Origin: Hippopus hippopus
Taxonomy: Eukaryota > Mollusca > Bivalvia > Cardiida > Cardiidae
DNA length: 64,000 nucleotides
Assembly (NCBI GenBank): GCA_946811185.2
Contig: OX328097.1
Span: forward strand, 34,681,627-34,745,626
Direction of reading: 5' to 3'
This document shows positions 1-12,449 of this stretch, in pieces. Numbering within the stretch: the first letter of the stretch is position 1; the number at the start of each line of letters is the position of its first letter. A program made the translations under genes and the position numbers. The notes under the pieces are model-generated. The model saw only the letters and a list, made by a program, of their open reading frames with translations. It made no database searches and was not told the origin of the DNA.

Positions 1-1335
1 ACTACAGAGACTTCCCTTCACAGCATAGACTTTGTGAATGTGAAGTCAGGTCAGAAAAGACGAAACTGTCTCCCCATTAGATCATTTCTTGCTACAGATG
101 GGCAATTATTGGTGCATCACTTATATGGAATAGCACAGTAAAATGAAATCTATAATTTTTAATATGGGAAACAAAATCATGGAAATAACAATAAGCCCAT
201 GATCGTGATACCAAATGCAAAAAAATGTTCATCCGTTCATGCACAATAATACAGTTATGCTGATATTGGATGAGGTGGAGCTAAGCATAGTCTAAGTATA
301 TTGCAGCAGGCATTTTCCTTTTGACATACGACAGGTACCTTCATATACATGTTTGATAGAAAGAGAGAAAAACAAAACTCATGCATAGGCCTTTTGCCCA
401 TAGCAGAAATAAGGAGAGTCACTAATCATAGATATCAAACAAGGTAAATGATAACTGGCCAGCTAAAATATCAAAAAAGCTTCTGTCTTTCTTAAATGTG
501 TACAATATCAAACAAAAAACTTAAAAAAATTTTTTTTTTAATTTACACAGATTATAAATCACTAGAATACAATGTAATTGAGTAAAAAAAGACATAGCCT
601 TGAAGCTATGCAGGCAGAAAACAAAAAGTTATACATATGTAAGAACAAGATAATCTGAGCAATCAAAGGATTGCCGTGCGAATGATGATAATTTGCATGA
701 CCTTTACGCCAAAAATATGTTAATGACAAGAACATTAACAGTACATGGTAAAACACAAATGACCTTCATTTCAAAGATAACATAAAAGGGAAACAAAATG
801 GATAAAAGAGTAAGAAGAAAAAATTAAAAAAAAAAGAACAGGGCTCTTCATTGCATAGTTTAAGACTTAAGCATATTATATCAAACTCAATGCAACTCAT
901 TTCCTACATTTAAAAACTTAGCCTTCTGTTATAGTCATGGCACGATGCTTCAAATTATTTCCTTGTTTCTTAATGCTAACCAGTTAACCTGACATAATTC
1001 TGAACAGGTAAGAACAGAAAACAGACAACCACAGTTTTCATAAAAACATAAAGCCAAAAATATGGCGGGTAGGCATGAGAATGATGATGGTGAAGGTTTT
1101 ACTGAACAAATACAAGTATCAAATGAGCTTTTATTCACTATAACACTATGGTCCTCTGTAAATGAATACTGACCAACAGTGTGAGATAACAGATGCATCT
1201 GCCCTATTGAAATATCAAATCCAAATGGGGAATTCAATTCATCTTGGTAACTCACATTGCTAGCAAATCACCTGACAACTTAACTGATGTGTGTAAAAAG
1301 TGAAACAAGATTAACTACGAATAATATATCTCTGA
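1..1335. other. AT-rich stretch, nothing recognised
   Basis: No coding signal, RNA gene or repeat was recognised in either strand. The open reading frames here are short, AT-driven and without motifs. Homopolymer A and T runs occur near 525-540 and 825-835. Confidence 0.5.
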
Positions 1336-1339
1336 TTTT

Positions 1340-1556
1340 GGGCAGTTAACTCTTTCTACACCAAATATTTAATGCCCACCTCTTTCGATGCCTGGAAATA
1401 GGCTCCACTGAAACTCAGAGTTTTATCATATTAGGCTTGACTAAACAAGCGTATGACAGAGTTCCAAGATCAGACTGCATATTCTGTGCAGTCTGATCTT
1501 GATCCATGTCGTCTGCAAAGGCCACTGTTTTCGCCTAAAGTGCTTAAAGGGTTAAA
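1340..1556. repeat. Palindrome-centred MITE-like repeat (AAGATCAGACTGCA family)
   Basis: At 1466-1500 there is a perfect palindrome with 14-base arms (AAGATCAGACTGCA and its complement) around a 7-base loop. The block ends in AAAGGGTTAA near 1556, and a degenerate TTAACTCTTT lies near 1346. The same palindrome recurs at 5143, 26083 and 27749, with partial copies at 25043, 28298, 28629, 37002, 38738 and 46394. The outer boundaries are approximate. I infer a short non-autonomous DNA element; no coding capacity is present. Confidence 0.7.
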
Positions 1557-2836
1557 TTCATGCATATGTATGCTGTATTTAATTAAAAAGGTGGATATGC
1601 CTGTAGGTCATACCTTTACTACTTCGTCATGGCAAGTTCAAATTTTAGTACTTTGATACCAATATCTGAGAGAAGTAAATTGATAAAATAACAAGAGAAG
1701 GCACTGTAGATAGCATATGCAATGTCTTCTTAGTAAATAAGATTAAGATATATTTTACTTTTAAACTTTTTTGTCTGTTTTTTAGATACAAGAGTTAAAT
1801 GGTACACAATCTATCAGTAGTTTCTATTTACTGTAACGAAATAACTATTAAGCTCATGAAAATAAGCATACCAATAAATTTTAAATTTTTTTGTTTATCT
1901 AAAATAAAGAAATGAACCAGATAGCTATTGAATTCTCAGCAACTGATATAGAAAATTAAAAAGTATATTAATGAACTTTGGTTATAAGTGCTTCCATTTT
2001 ATCCATGAATATGACAAATTGATATACAATAAATCTGAAAATGCCATTTGGGTTGCTTCTAGGATGCATTTAAGGCATTTGTGATAAAGAAAATGTGCTT
2101 TATCTGAAAAATATCCCTGTAGTTTCTCAGATTATGATTTTTTGGAAGCTTAAATCATAAAAAAATAGTGCTGTCAGTGCTTTGATTTGCATTAAATGTT
2201 CTTTAATTTTGTTAGAAATGCATAGAATTATCTAAATGTGAGCTTATTACACTACCTGAGATCATTTGGGACTTTCACAATATAAAATTTCCAAAGAAGT
2301 GTCAATTGAAGATCAGCTAATAAGGTTAGGGTTAGAGGTGCACTTGATGACCTTTGACCTCTATAACTTCCAAAAGCCCCACTCACCAGGTGGCAGACTT
2401 TGGGAATGTGCTCAGGAGACCTTGGGGTTCAAGAAAATCATAGTCCCGAAAATTCCCTGGGGGAGCAAACACCCTGCCGGCTCATAGTCTATTACAAGCA
2501 AACTCACCTCCTTGTGTAATATCCCACCTCATGTCCGAAAGGAGTTTTGTCCATACAAACTCATTTGATACGGTTGGACGTTTCCCTTCTCAAAGTCCAA
2601 ATTGAGAGTATTTGCAGACAATTTTTAATTTGTTCAAATGATGATTTCTATCTTTGAAAGGATAGAAAACATTGTGGAAAAAGGAAGAAATGCTGGTTAC
2701 CAGCATTTTCTCCTTTTCCCAAAATCTTCTCAAAAACTGTCTTTCTCAGGGTTGTTAAAACACGGGATTGTTTCGTAATCGGTTTGACAAAGTGCAAACT
2801 ATAACAATTTTAACTGCATTTCCAGAGATCTACAGA
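1557..2836. other. Unannotated AT-rich stretch with one hairpin motif
   Basis: No gene was recognised. At about 2671-2725 there is an imperfect hairpin whose arm reads GGAAAAAGGAAGAAATGCT, with its complement after a short loop. Similar hairpins occur at 5825-5885, 28850-28900 and in the arms of the 23.46-28.13 kb inverted repeat, so it is probably the end of a repeat family. Confidence 0.4.
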
Positions 2837-2840
2837 TTAA

Positions 2841-3202
2841 GGTAGTAGACCCCTAACACTTCTAGTGCAACATGGAATAAAATTTCTTGATAGTTGATAA
2901 ATAAAGATTTATACTGATATAATACTTTTGCACATTTTTAACCGACCAGAAATTCCTTTGATGTCTATCTTGAAATTATTTGTTGATACTTTTGTTAGTT
3001 TCCAGAAAAGGGAGGTAATTATTATCTCCCTTTGTAATGAGAATATAGTGGTTTTAGATTTATAAATGATAATTCTAAGAAGGAAAAAAGGGACAAAGTG
3101 GCTCGGTTAAAGTAGTACAATAATACTCATTTTTAATCATAGCAAATTTTGTAGGATAATATTATAGTGGAAATAGCTGTTTTCTATTACGGGTCCACTA
3201 CC
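2841..3202. mobile_element. 362 bp MITE with TTAA target duplication
   Basis: The element begins GGTAGTAGACCC and ends GGGTCCACTACC, giving 12-base terminal inverted repeats with one mismatch. It is flanked on both sides by TTAA (2837-2840 and 3203-3206), the expected target duplication of piggyBac or Kolobok/T2-type transposons. There is no open reading frame of note, so it is non-autonomous. The family assignment is inferred from TSD and TIR only. Confidence 0.75.
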
Positions 3203-3496
3203 TTAAATACAGCCTAAGCTTTTTCCCCCCTATTGAACTGTTACTTAAGGTTTGTCTTGAATATTTGAACAACTGACCAGAAAGTGCTGGCAAAGATGAG
3301 ACTGCAAGGATGTGTTGACCCATCTCTGCCTACAATTCCCGGTAAATAGTGTGTCACTACCTTGTAATTGTAAATGTGAAAATACATTAAAGGAAAGCGA
3401 TCTATGGAAATGATCCTGTACAATTAACTGTGGCAAATTCAAGACAATTTAGGTATTTTGCTCGTATTTGGTGAAGACCTAAGGTCCTCGTGTATG

Positions 3497-4702
3497 TATA
3501 GGTAGTTTGATGTTCATAGGGACCCCTCGAATTTTAAGATATCGTAAAAAACGCTTTAGCTATTGAACTGAAATTTTGCATAATTAATAATAACACCTTT
3601 ACCTACTCTCAGTGAAATTTTCAGAATTTATGGTAACTTAGTTTGAGTTTTTGCCGTTCAACGCAATGTTAAAATGTATGAGCAAAACAGCAGAAAAACG
3701 GTGGGAGGGAAGAAGGCTGTTCCCAGTAAAGGATTTACCTGTTTATGAAAACTATTCTTGTGCAAGTCCAGTAACTGTGGTCGTCTATTGTTTGAACAGC
3801 GAAAACATCAACTTTTCAGGCCCTTATCTCATTTTTTATTCCCGTTTTATTTTGATTCAATATTGGAGACTTGAACGCACTTATTTACACTTCGTTTTCT
3901 CTTCACGCCCAACCATAGATGCTTTCCGTAAACCAAGTCAAATAAACTATAGCTCACATCATGTTGTATAGCATTTAACAGTAAAATGAAGATGGGCGAA
4001 TTGTATGAACTGATTAAGTTCCATAAACCAGTCCCAAAGTATTGTTTAGATGAGTTTTTTTCGGTCAAAGGGACATAGTGTCTTTAGGATTACCACTCTA
4101 TAAATGTGACTCACATCCAATTGACTAATTTTGGGCGAACTGAAAAAAAGATCCCAGCGAAAAAGCAATTCAAAACAAACCCAGAAAGACCTTCGAGTCT
4201 TAATAAAAGGTGGTTTAAATACATATCTCAACAGAAATGTTATAAAACATGACACCATGCGGAAAATGAAATTGAGATTAAATCTTGGAAAACGGACAAC
4301 CTTCGAAAAAAACATTTGACAAATCACTTTAGACTTTGTATATTTGTATGAAAGTGACGCGATATCTAAGGTAAGGTATAAGCTATATCATTTGTACAAA
4401 AAACATTTTCAGGGCCTCATATTTAACTAAAGTTAGGCACTGGCGTCATGCACTTGTCCAGTTAGGTTTGCTGTTCTGGTCACTGTGCGAAACTTTAGGA
4501 GGAAGTTAAGCTTTAGAACAAAAATGTAATACTACTGGAATGTGCAAAATACTCTTTCCCTTTGAATAAATATTCTACTTTTCGCTATGAGAGTTGGTAA
4601 GATCATTTTACAAGACTTCGAAAAGTTTCATAAAAAACTGATAAAGTATTTTTCAAGATATTTCAAAATTCAGGGGGTCCCTATGAACCTAAAACAACCT
4701 AT
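3497..4702. mobile_element. 1.2 kb element with long imperfect terminal inverted repeats
   Basis: The left end reads TAGGTAGTTTGATGTTCATA followed by GGGACCCCTCGAATTTTAAG. The complement of the right end reads TAGGTTGTTTTAGGTTCATA followed by GGGACCCCCTGAATTTTGAA. Similarity continues for about 55 bases or more. Short reading frames inside resemble no transposase I know, and no target duplication is evident. It is probably a non-autonomous DNA transposon. Confidence 0.6.
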
Positions 4703-5091
4703 TACTGTTACTGTCCGAATCGTTGTGCTGCCCGACAGTGCTCTGTCTACGTGCATCGTCGAACAGGAACCCGAACGGGCAGATTTTCAGAGAGAATGGC
4801 AGTAGATATACATAGTATTGATATAGGTTGAAGTAAAAACAAGTGCATGCGTTCTGCATTCGGTTCGTCTGCACGATATCAAATATATCTACAATCTAAT
4901 TTTGCATATCTTGTATTTCGATATGGAGTAATGCAGTTGATGTAAAACAGGCATTGTGGGAAGAAGAGAATTTGCCCGCTTCGGGCGATGTCTCGATCCT
5001 CCGGCAATCCTGCACTCTGCGTATGAGAAAAGGATTATATACCCAGAAACACTGTTGAGTGTATCATTATCAATGTGCTGCAGTGTATCAA

Positions 5092-5302
5092 GCCCCAAGC
5101 TGCTAAATGCGACTCAAGCCCCCCTCACGGACAATGTAGATCAAGATCAGACCGCAAAGAATGTGCAGCCTGACCTTGGATCCTCACTGTCCGATAAGGA
5201 TATTATATTTTCCAAAATTTTTACTTTGAAAAAAACAAAATTATGGGTTGTACTGTCGGCTTGTAACTGTCATTTCACTTGCCTAGCAGGGTAAGGGTTA
5301 AT
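5092..5302. repeat. Second copy of the AAGATCAGACTGCA palindrome MITE
   Basis: The imperfect palindrome lies at 5143-5177, inside the context ACAATGTAGATC...TCCTCACTGTCC. The block begins near GCCCCAAGCTGCTAAAT and ends GGGTAAGGGTTAA at about 5302. Copies near 27.75 kb and 37.0 kb (inverted) share the same flanking phrases, which shows a family of about 210 bp rather than only a palindrome. Confidence 0.7.
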
Positions 5303-5601
5303 AATTGGTAAAAACTTATCTAGCAGACGATGATTGGGTAAAGAGGAGAAATTGCTCGCAATTGCTCTTGATGATCCTTAACCCTAAAGGCAGTTTGGGC
5401 TACAAATTTGAGACATGAGGATGAAGGTAGTTTAAAAGGTAGTTTTCTAAATAAAAGCTTTCATTTGAAATACTTTTTCTGTGCGTAATGTGATTAAAGG
5501 ACAGTCCTTTTCTGAGGACCTTACATTTTCCCAGTGCTCACAGATATTTCAGTTCTGTCGGTAAAAGTTTGTTTTTCAGATCTGGTATTCCTCCTCAACG
5601 T

Positions 5602-5641
5602 GTCTTTCCCTCTCTCTCCCTCTCTCTCTCTCTCTCTCCAG
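5602..5641. repeat. (CT)n microsatellite
   Basis: A run of CT dinucleotides with occasional CCCT interruptions. Confidence 0.9.
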
Positions 5642-5980
5642 GAGGATGTTTAGACTCTGCATTTTATGTTTCTTTAGATCGGTTTTTTTTATTTTTTGAG
5701 ACTGTTTGTTACTACAAAACTTTTCACCCATCAACGGACGAAAAATTTGGACGGCCCACAATTGAGAGTATTTGTAGAATACAATATCAAAGTAGTAAAA
5801 TGGGCAAGAGATGACTGTAAGGAAAAAAAACATTGTGGGAGGTGGAGATATCACTTGTCATAAGCTATTTCTCCTTCTTCCACGATGCCTTCATAAGTTC
5901 TCAAATGCAGACAAGTAAATAAGCGTCGTGCATTAATGGATTGAATAATCCGAATACTGGTTTCACTCATCTTCTTTGAC

Positions 5981-7070
5981 TTTTATCTATTTTGTCTGCG
6001 GTCTGGACACAGTTTTGCTAGCCAGAAATCATAGTCTTGTCTTTGGATCTTTTGTGCTCGGTCGCTGTTCTTAAAGACTGCAAACAGGTTGTCTTAGTAT
6101 GACCACGCTTTAACTACAGAATCTTTGTCTTTCAAACGAAGTGATGGAAGAACTTCTTCGTTCAGTTTTGTCAAGTCTTCGTTAATATAGATATTCGTGT
6201 TTCTGAATAACTTGGCACTTTTCATCACGTCAACTTTTGTTTGTTTGCGAACGAACTTTACCATAATGGCCCTATCTTTTCCTGGGGTATATTTTCTGAG
6301 GCGATGTGAAATATCAATGTCGCTGGTGCTTAGACTGATTTTTGTGTGGTCTTTGATCGTTGTAATGACCTGATGTGTGACGGATTCCGACGATTGGTTG
6401 ATTGAATCGTTCCCTATCCCAGTTATGCGTATGTTGTTGTGCCTGCTGTACTACTCTAGGTTGTTGGTTATCTTAGCAGTTAGCTTGTCGTTGTTTTTTA
6501 GGTCATCTAAAAATTTGGTGTTTTGCTCCCTAAGATCTGCCAATTCTTTGTCTTTTGCTTTCCTATCTTTCTTCAGTTTGTCATTTTCTTTGCTGACTTG
6601 GAAAAGTTCACTTTCTAGAATGTCTAATTTTTTGGTCGCAGAACCTAACAGTTTATCTTTCAGACTCTCAATTGCTTCTCGAATGATTGACTTACGGAGG
6701 GAAGTGGGGTTTTTTTTGTTAGAACGAAAGACAATTTTTCATCAATCGTATCGAGCCTTTTCTCTATAGAGCTGATATTTGTTGGTAAAGGATATGATTG
6801 GTTAATCTCTGATTCTATTTCCTCATTTGCTTCGCTATTGTTATTATTGGACATAAACTCCTCCATTTTCTTTTGTTTCTTGGTCGCCTTTTCTTGTTTG
6901 GGTTGTTTAGGTTTCTGTTTCTTCTTTTTCTTTTTTTCTTCACAGACTGTTTCGTCGTTAAGACTACTTTCTAGTAAATCCGCGCCTGTATTTTGTTCAC
7001 TAGTGGAAGATGAACAGAAACGTTTACTCGTTTTAAATGTGCCAAGGTAACTGCTACCGAAAACTGTCCG
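5981..7070 (-). pseudogene. LINE ORF1 protein relic (coiled coil plus L1-type RNA-binding domain)
   Basis: Read on the minus strand from about 7070, a lysine-rich N-terminal tail precedes METs near 6866-6855. A heptad-like stretch follows (IEKRLDTIDEKL, then LFQVSKENDKLKKDRKAKDK). The C-terminal half contains YSRHNNIRITGI, DIDISHRL, GKDRAIMVKFVRKQTKVD and INEDLTKLNEEVLPSLRLKD, as in L1-type ORF1 proteins of non-LTR retrotransposons, which bind RNA and chaperone target-primed reverse transcription. The frame is broken by one frameshift at the T-run near 6708-6718 and by stops after LE (about 6448) and WSY (about 6094). The end near 5983 is a stop after RRQNR. No ORF2 follows, so only the 5' part of the element survives here. 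The family is confident; the exact clade is not resolved. Confidence 0.85.
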
Positions 7071-7856
7071 TAATCAAAGCGTTCAAAACGCTGGAGTGGC
7101 ATTTTTCAAGGAAGCCATTGTGTGGAATTAATAATTTGAAAGAAAAAGAAATTTCATTCAAGTATTGGCTTGAAAGTCAGCCTACTAAGCAAAATAATAC
7201 CTTTTTGGTTGAAGGGAGAGTACTCATGACAAAGTTAGGATTATTTGTATATTGGTGATCTCCCTTTGATTTTTCAGGAAGAGTCAAGAGTAACGTCCCT
7301 TGACAGAAGGATGCATTATGGGTAGAGAGAGAAACCATTTAAATATATCGAATAAAATTCAGTTTGTCTCTGAAAACTATGATTTTGAGATATTTTTGGC
7401 CGTAAAGATCTAATTCCCAACATTATAGTCAATCAATCAATTATTTCGATCTATAAATATTCATGCACACTCAAATGGAGTAGCGTGCAATCATGGAACG
7501 AACAAGTCCAAAGACGATCTGGTTTTGGAACGAAAAAGCCCAGGACCAAGCGGTCAGTAGACAAATTCTGTGTATATCATTGCGCCAATAGAAGGCTTTG
7601 AGCGGGTGTAGCTATTTTCAATCAAAAAGATATTTTCAATCAAAAAGAAGTATTTCCACGATCAGTGGCCTCACCCAGTACATTTTAACATGCCATATCC
7701 AATAACATATCTGAGTGCTATCGAAAAACTCATTTGTCTCAGAAAAATTGAGTTGAATTGGGTTTATTTCCTTCGGCTTAGCACACAATACGGTACATGG
7801 TCTTCAAAATTCAATATTGAACTCATAGTGGCATTGTCTTCGACAAATGCCACAAA
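7070..7856 (+). mobile_element. TIR element, copy 1 (GTGGCATTTG family)
   Basis: The left end at 7096 reads GTGGCATTTTTCAAGG. The right end at 7826-7853 is a small palindrome whose complement reads GTGGCATTTGTCGAAG. Two blocks (7071-7140 and 7424-7856) recur in inverted order at 38965-38885 and 37825-37388, which shows that this is a mobile family. Homology includes about 25 bases left of GTGGC, so the true left end lies near 7070. No transposase is recognisable. A tandem phrase TTTTCAATCAAAAAGA appears twice at about 7615-7650. Confidence 0.65.
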
Positions 7857-9635
7857 AATGGAGGTGTGTAATGGTAAAGCCCAATTATTGAGTGAGCGAC
7901 TTTTGCAATCTTGTTTTCTCTATTCAATCTTGTCGGGGTATCTATTTTTAAATGGGCAATCATGCGTGACGAAACGTGAATTATGCGAGTTCTTCTTGAA
8001 AAAATGTTCTTGGTTTTCCGTACCCCACTTCTCTCCCTCACAACAGCGAAGAGAAAGAACGACGATAAAGTCTATATAAAGGCATATTAACTCAAAAGAA
8101 GAGTATAATAATCACTAAACAACAGTTACATATCGGTTGTCCATATCATGTTGGTCGAACTGTCCTAAATGACTGAAAAAAGCCTCTTTTGTCGTCTACA
8201 TTATCTCCGCAGCTAATGTTATAAACCGGAACCGCCGAAACTGCAATGGGCCGAAATTGCTATGAGCCGAAATTATTATTGGCCAAAATGTCCCGGAATC
8301 ATTAATATCATACATGTGTGTAAGTTTACAATTCTAGGATACAGTAACGGTCGCTTTTGGCGAGGCATACCGATATCAAAGAGGTTTGATCTGTCTGGCG
8401 AAAAGAAGTAAGATTCGCATTGTGTTTGATTTCTTAATCTGTTCAAGTGTGAAATGTAGGTTTACAGCTAAGCTGACAATATTTTAATTAAGTGTATTCT
8501 GAATTTTTGTTCGGTTAGCTACCGTGACATTAGCACGAAGTGACTGACTATAAACTATCCTCGCGTACAGTTCAGATTAACAGATTAGATATAGACGATC
8601 AGCTGATCAGTTGTGTTCGATTTACGTCATTAATTGAAGGTTTGAATGGAGCATTCTCGTCACTGATCTAGAGCTGTCATATTGAAATGCCAATCCAAAA
8701 TTTCTGATACGTATCAAAACCGTCTGTCCCACACAGGGCTTTCTAGTTGTCGCGTGATCATAGATTCCATTGGGTTTACAATGTGGGTTAAGTCAACAAT
8801 GACATCTGAAGACAGTCCGACGGTCTACTGTTTTTTGCCTGTCATCAAAGAAAATATTGGGAAGGGGCGTTCCGCACGAAATCCTTAGTAAAAAAAAAAT
8901 GTACAGGTAACTTATGCACTGAATGCGGTAAGATAATTTACTTTTTTTTAAAGACTGTTTCTTTTGGTATCTCCAAAATCAATCTGACTTGGGTATACGA
9001 CCTCTGCTTTCTTTCCTCTTTTCTCTCCTTTCAAATCTGGGTTCATTAATTAAAGGCCACTGAACAATAAACCAGCTTACATACGATTACATTCAAAACG
9101 GTAGACCTCTGCTGTCTTTTATGAAATATTGATCAAGTCTTTGACAGAGTGGTCTCCTTTTTTAGACCTTCTAGAAGTGGTATAACTGGACCTCAGCTGC
9201 AGTGGATTTCTTCTGCTCTTTCTTGTCATTGATAGCATGTACCCAACCGGCCTGTGTAACAAGTCTCCCGTAAATGTCATAGTACTTAACCTACTCACTT
9301 GAAATAACATGCAACATTTGACTCTTTGCAGATACTACTAGCTTCCACATCGCCATCAGAACAGAACAGAATGCTTTTTTTTCAACTTTAACACATAAGG
9401 TTCATTGTCGGTCTACAAAATTCATATACATGAGTATGGACATGTGTAGAAAGAAAACATGGATTTAAAAAACAAGTAAGAAGGAAAAACTGCAGATAAA
9501 CAGATGTACGAAAATACATGTATATCGGAAAATGTATTTAACTGAATTTATGCGGAAATAGAACAGCAAGAACAAAAAATAGCGCTTCAACGTTAAAAGG
9601 CGGTATTTTGAATACTTAATGTTTAATTATCATTA
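7857..9635. other. Unannotated stretch
   Basis: No gene was recognised. A short degenerate repeat of about 20 bases (variants of GCCGAAATTGCTATGA) occupies 8228-8295. A minus-strand frame at 9119-9310 and a plus-strand frame at 8682-8888 show no motif. Neither is supported as an exon. Confidence 0.4.
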
Positions 9636-9639
9636 TTGG

Positions 9640-9915
9640 ACAATGTTAATTCTTTTCCTCTTATCATTAGCTCTTTTATAAAATATTCCAGTGCCATTGA
9701 GTATTTTAATATTTGACGAATTCAAAAGTTCATTTAATTTGTACATGCTTGGTTTCTTGTAGTAATATTTCTTTACATACGTTTCTCTAATTTCTTGTAA
9801 AATGGGCAGACCAAAAGGAAATGAAACTCGTCTAGATATAACTTCGATTGCATCAGATACATTTCCTGTTTTTTCGTTCTACATTCTTATGTCTTCCTGT
9901 TTCAATTTACAACTA
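9640..9915 (-). pseudogene. LINE ORF2 C-terminal relic
   Basis: On the minus strand the sequence gives DEFHFLLVCPFYKKL, the H-x5-C end of the Cys/His motif that closes many non-LTR retrotransposon ORF2 proteins. After a +1 shift it gives KKYYYKKPSMYKLNELLNSS and KILNGTGIFYKRAN, the usual tail, ending at a stop near 9646. One frameshift (near 9790) and an earlier stop make it dead. It lies directly downstream of the ORF1 relic at 10141-10677, so the bulk of ORF2 (endonuclease and reverse transcriptase) has been deleted. Confidence 0.8.
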
Positions 9916-10140
9916 GTGTGATGATAGACGTAATTTTGCTATAGTGCTTCGATAATTCGGAATGGTTACTTTTAAAAGCTAAATTGATATTTCAAAAGTG
10001 GATTTAATGTGTCTAAAAAGCTGTAATGATGATCAGTTACTCAGATCAGTATGCCAATTGTTAATATAATTATCGATTAATCTGTTTCAGATTGACTGAC
10101 GACGGAAGTAACCAGACGTCATGAAACCCATAGCATAGAA

Positions 10141-10677
10141 CTATAGCATGAACTTAGCATTATTGAAACAATTAGTATTAATATTTTTTTGAGGCGTGTT
10201 TGTCATGTTCGTTATTGTCTGAAATATACAATTAGTTTGTTTATATAGAAATACTTTTTCTTCTTGTATTCCAAAGAACAATAAATGATCCCTCATGCTC
10301 ATACATTTGAGGCCTATTATCTTCCTTTTTAGCTTCTCATTTGTCTCCCTTTGTTCTCTCTCCATTTTCTTCATCTTTTCTAAAATGTCATGTATTTTAT
10401 ACTGTTTCTTTTGAATGCCTGTGCTATAAGATGAATCGAATGCATGGCTTTTCTCAAAATCTGCCACGGTTTTTTTGAGGTTTTGTACTTTTAGGTCAAT
10501 CTTATCAAATGGAAAATTAATCTTTTGCACGGATTTTTCAATGTTATCGAGCTGGGACAGTTTCTTTTCTATTTCATCAAAGCGGCTCATGAAAGTCATA
10601 AATTGATCATGTTGTCCTGTGACTACCATCGGTGAGCTGAAATTAGGCGTATACATTGTATAACATGGGGTATTCAC
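10141..10677 (-). pseudogene. LINE ORF1 relic with coiled coil
   Basis: A 178-residue open frame. Residues about 25-75 and 95-125 are heptad-rich (FDEIEKKLSQLDNIEKSV; ILEKMKKMEREQRETNEKLK), predicting a coiled coil. SMRDHLLFFGIQEEK follows at about residue 135-150, the start of the RNA-binding module of L1-type ORF1 proteins. The related plus-strand relic at 13.6 kb has SMRDNLLFFNL at the same place. After this motif the sequence diverges into unrelated, low-similarity residues, so the ORF1 RNA-binding domain is truncated. With the C-terminal ORF2 fragment at 9640-9915 it forms one internally deleted minus-strand LINE. The start codon is the first ATG in frame. Confidence 0.75.
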
Positions 10678-10679
10678 GT

Positions 10680-11800
10680 TTGGTGGCTGAAATACTAACG
10701 CTGCAGCCTCTTTTTAATGGGGGAGGGCTATATTTAGTTTTTTAGCTGTTAATCAAAATTTCTTGTAAAATACTGATAATTACATTCATGTGTATAATTA
10801 TTATACTTTTTTTCTTTTCAATATATCTAGATCTATAAATATACGGTTATATTCAATAAAAAGGCGAAATTTTGGGCGTTTAAATAACGGGATGGTCATT
10901 CTGCAGTTTGTAACTAAGTCTATTTTTATTATATCAGATATGACGTCATCATGCTGATTTGAATACGAATCCTCGTGATCAAGGCGTTTTAGTGATCAAA
11001 TGAAATTCCCAATTGTCAGTGCGAAATTCTGGCGTGGAAACTAAAACTATCTAAAGAGACCTATCAAGAAATATCATTGAAAAATAGTTTTTTTCCTCTC
11101 TTTCATCTCTCTTCTTTAGTGATGAATTGCCAGATATCGGCTTACCTTATTCAGTTATAAATCGCTTTTGAAGTTTGGCGAGATTACAAGATCTGAATAG
11201 CAACGCCTGTCTTTGACTTATAAATACATGCACGCGTATTTATGGACACAAAGATGGCTTGCATCATTTTATCAACTGAAAACCGAGTCAGTGGTATTCA
11301 CCCACAATTTATGACCAAAGCTTAACAATCCAATCCTACGACGAATAAATGATATGAGACATTGATGAAAATGGCTAAAATTAATAGTAATAAAAAAAAT
11401 TTCACTTGAGGTAAGGCATGGGTAACGAGGAACTGCTTTATCGATTATAGTGGTATCCTCAATAGTTTGATATTATCTAAATTTGAATTAATAACGTTAG
11501 CTTTTGAAGTAAGCATCATTTTTTAAGTTGGCTTGTTGTAAATTATAGTTCGTGTATTTTTTTGTAAGGGTAGTAAAGAATTATATGCCTTCGGGGGACG
11601 TTTACATAGACACATTTGAATAATGAGTTGAAATGAATTACTAGTAAAGAAAAGTCCATCAGTTTAATTAAGCAAGAATGTATAATTACTTTGTTTCGTT
11701 CAGTATTTGCGCCGGTGCCACTTGCCGTGTTTTCCTTTAAAAAAGTCTTTTGATATCGAAATGAATTACTCCCATTTTCCCCAGTATTCTCGGCGCATTG
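10680..11800. other. Unannotated AT-rich stretch
   Basis: Neither strand shows a recognisable gene, tRNA or long repeat. Confidence 0.4.
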
Positions 11801-11814
11801 ATTTTGTGAAGACA

Positions 11815-11985
11815 TGCATCACTCGTCACATCTCGGCCGATTCCGTAACTACATCTAAGGTCGTCTACAGGTATCAAGGGGTATTCGGCAAACCTCAGGT
11901 GATCTGCCGATCAAGTCCCTCGGCTGTCACTTGTCATAACTCGGTCGATTCCGCGCCTACATCTACGGACCACTCGGAATTATAA
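11815..11985 (+). repeat. Double copy of CTCGTCACAACTCGGCC-type dispersed motif
   Basis: Two related phrases, one around 11822 (CGTCACATCTCGGCCGATTC) and one around 11932 (GTCATAACTCGGTCGATTCC), are each followed by a phrase containing CTACATCTA. A further copy is at 24066-24102. Inverted copies are at 62690-62725 and 63050-63085, where they sit in a larger tandem repeat. I infer a dispersed repeat fragment; its full unit is best seen at 62-63.1 kb. Confidence 0.6.
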
Positions 11986-12449
11986 TATTCTAGTGACTAG
12001 GATATATATAGAAAAAATTGTTAACAGTTATCAGTCATTCTAAACAGAAATAGATAAAAATCCATTTGCGGGCATCTTTGTTTAGACCCTACGGATACTT
12101 GAGTTTTTCTATTATTCACAAAAGTCAAACCGTTACGCCATCAACCCACAAAACTCCGGTGAGTAATGGGAATGAGCTGAAAAATTCGACGGCGGTTTCT
12201 GTTTTCTTTGAGAGTCATGCCATTCTAATCAAGTCTATCAAGCTACGTGATTTAGCCGGGTTATTCGCTGTATGGGTGTTATACGTAACATAAAATCACT
12301 TGTGTCAACGCGTATCAGTGGTTGTTAGAAATGGCTGATTAAAACGAAGATTATCTGAAATTTCATATCATTGACCACTACTTATGTACATAGATCTCAT
12401 GTATGTGAACTTTTCAATTTACTGGAAAAAAACTTCAGTCAGTGATTGC

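Noticed and set aside
6377..6769. Plus-strand 130-residue frame
   Set aside because: It is the antisense of the LINE ORF1 relic, whose minus-strand translation shows the conserved ORF1 motifs.
9119..9310. Minus-strand frame near 9.2 kb (with GWVHAINDKKEQKKSTAAEV in another frame) as an exon
   Set aside because: Composition is plausible for coding, but the frame is broken and no homologous family or splice context could be recognised.
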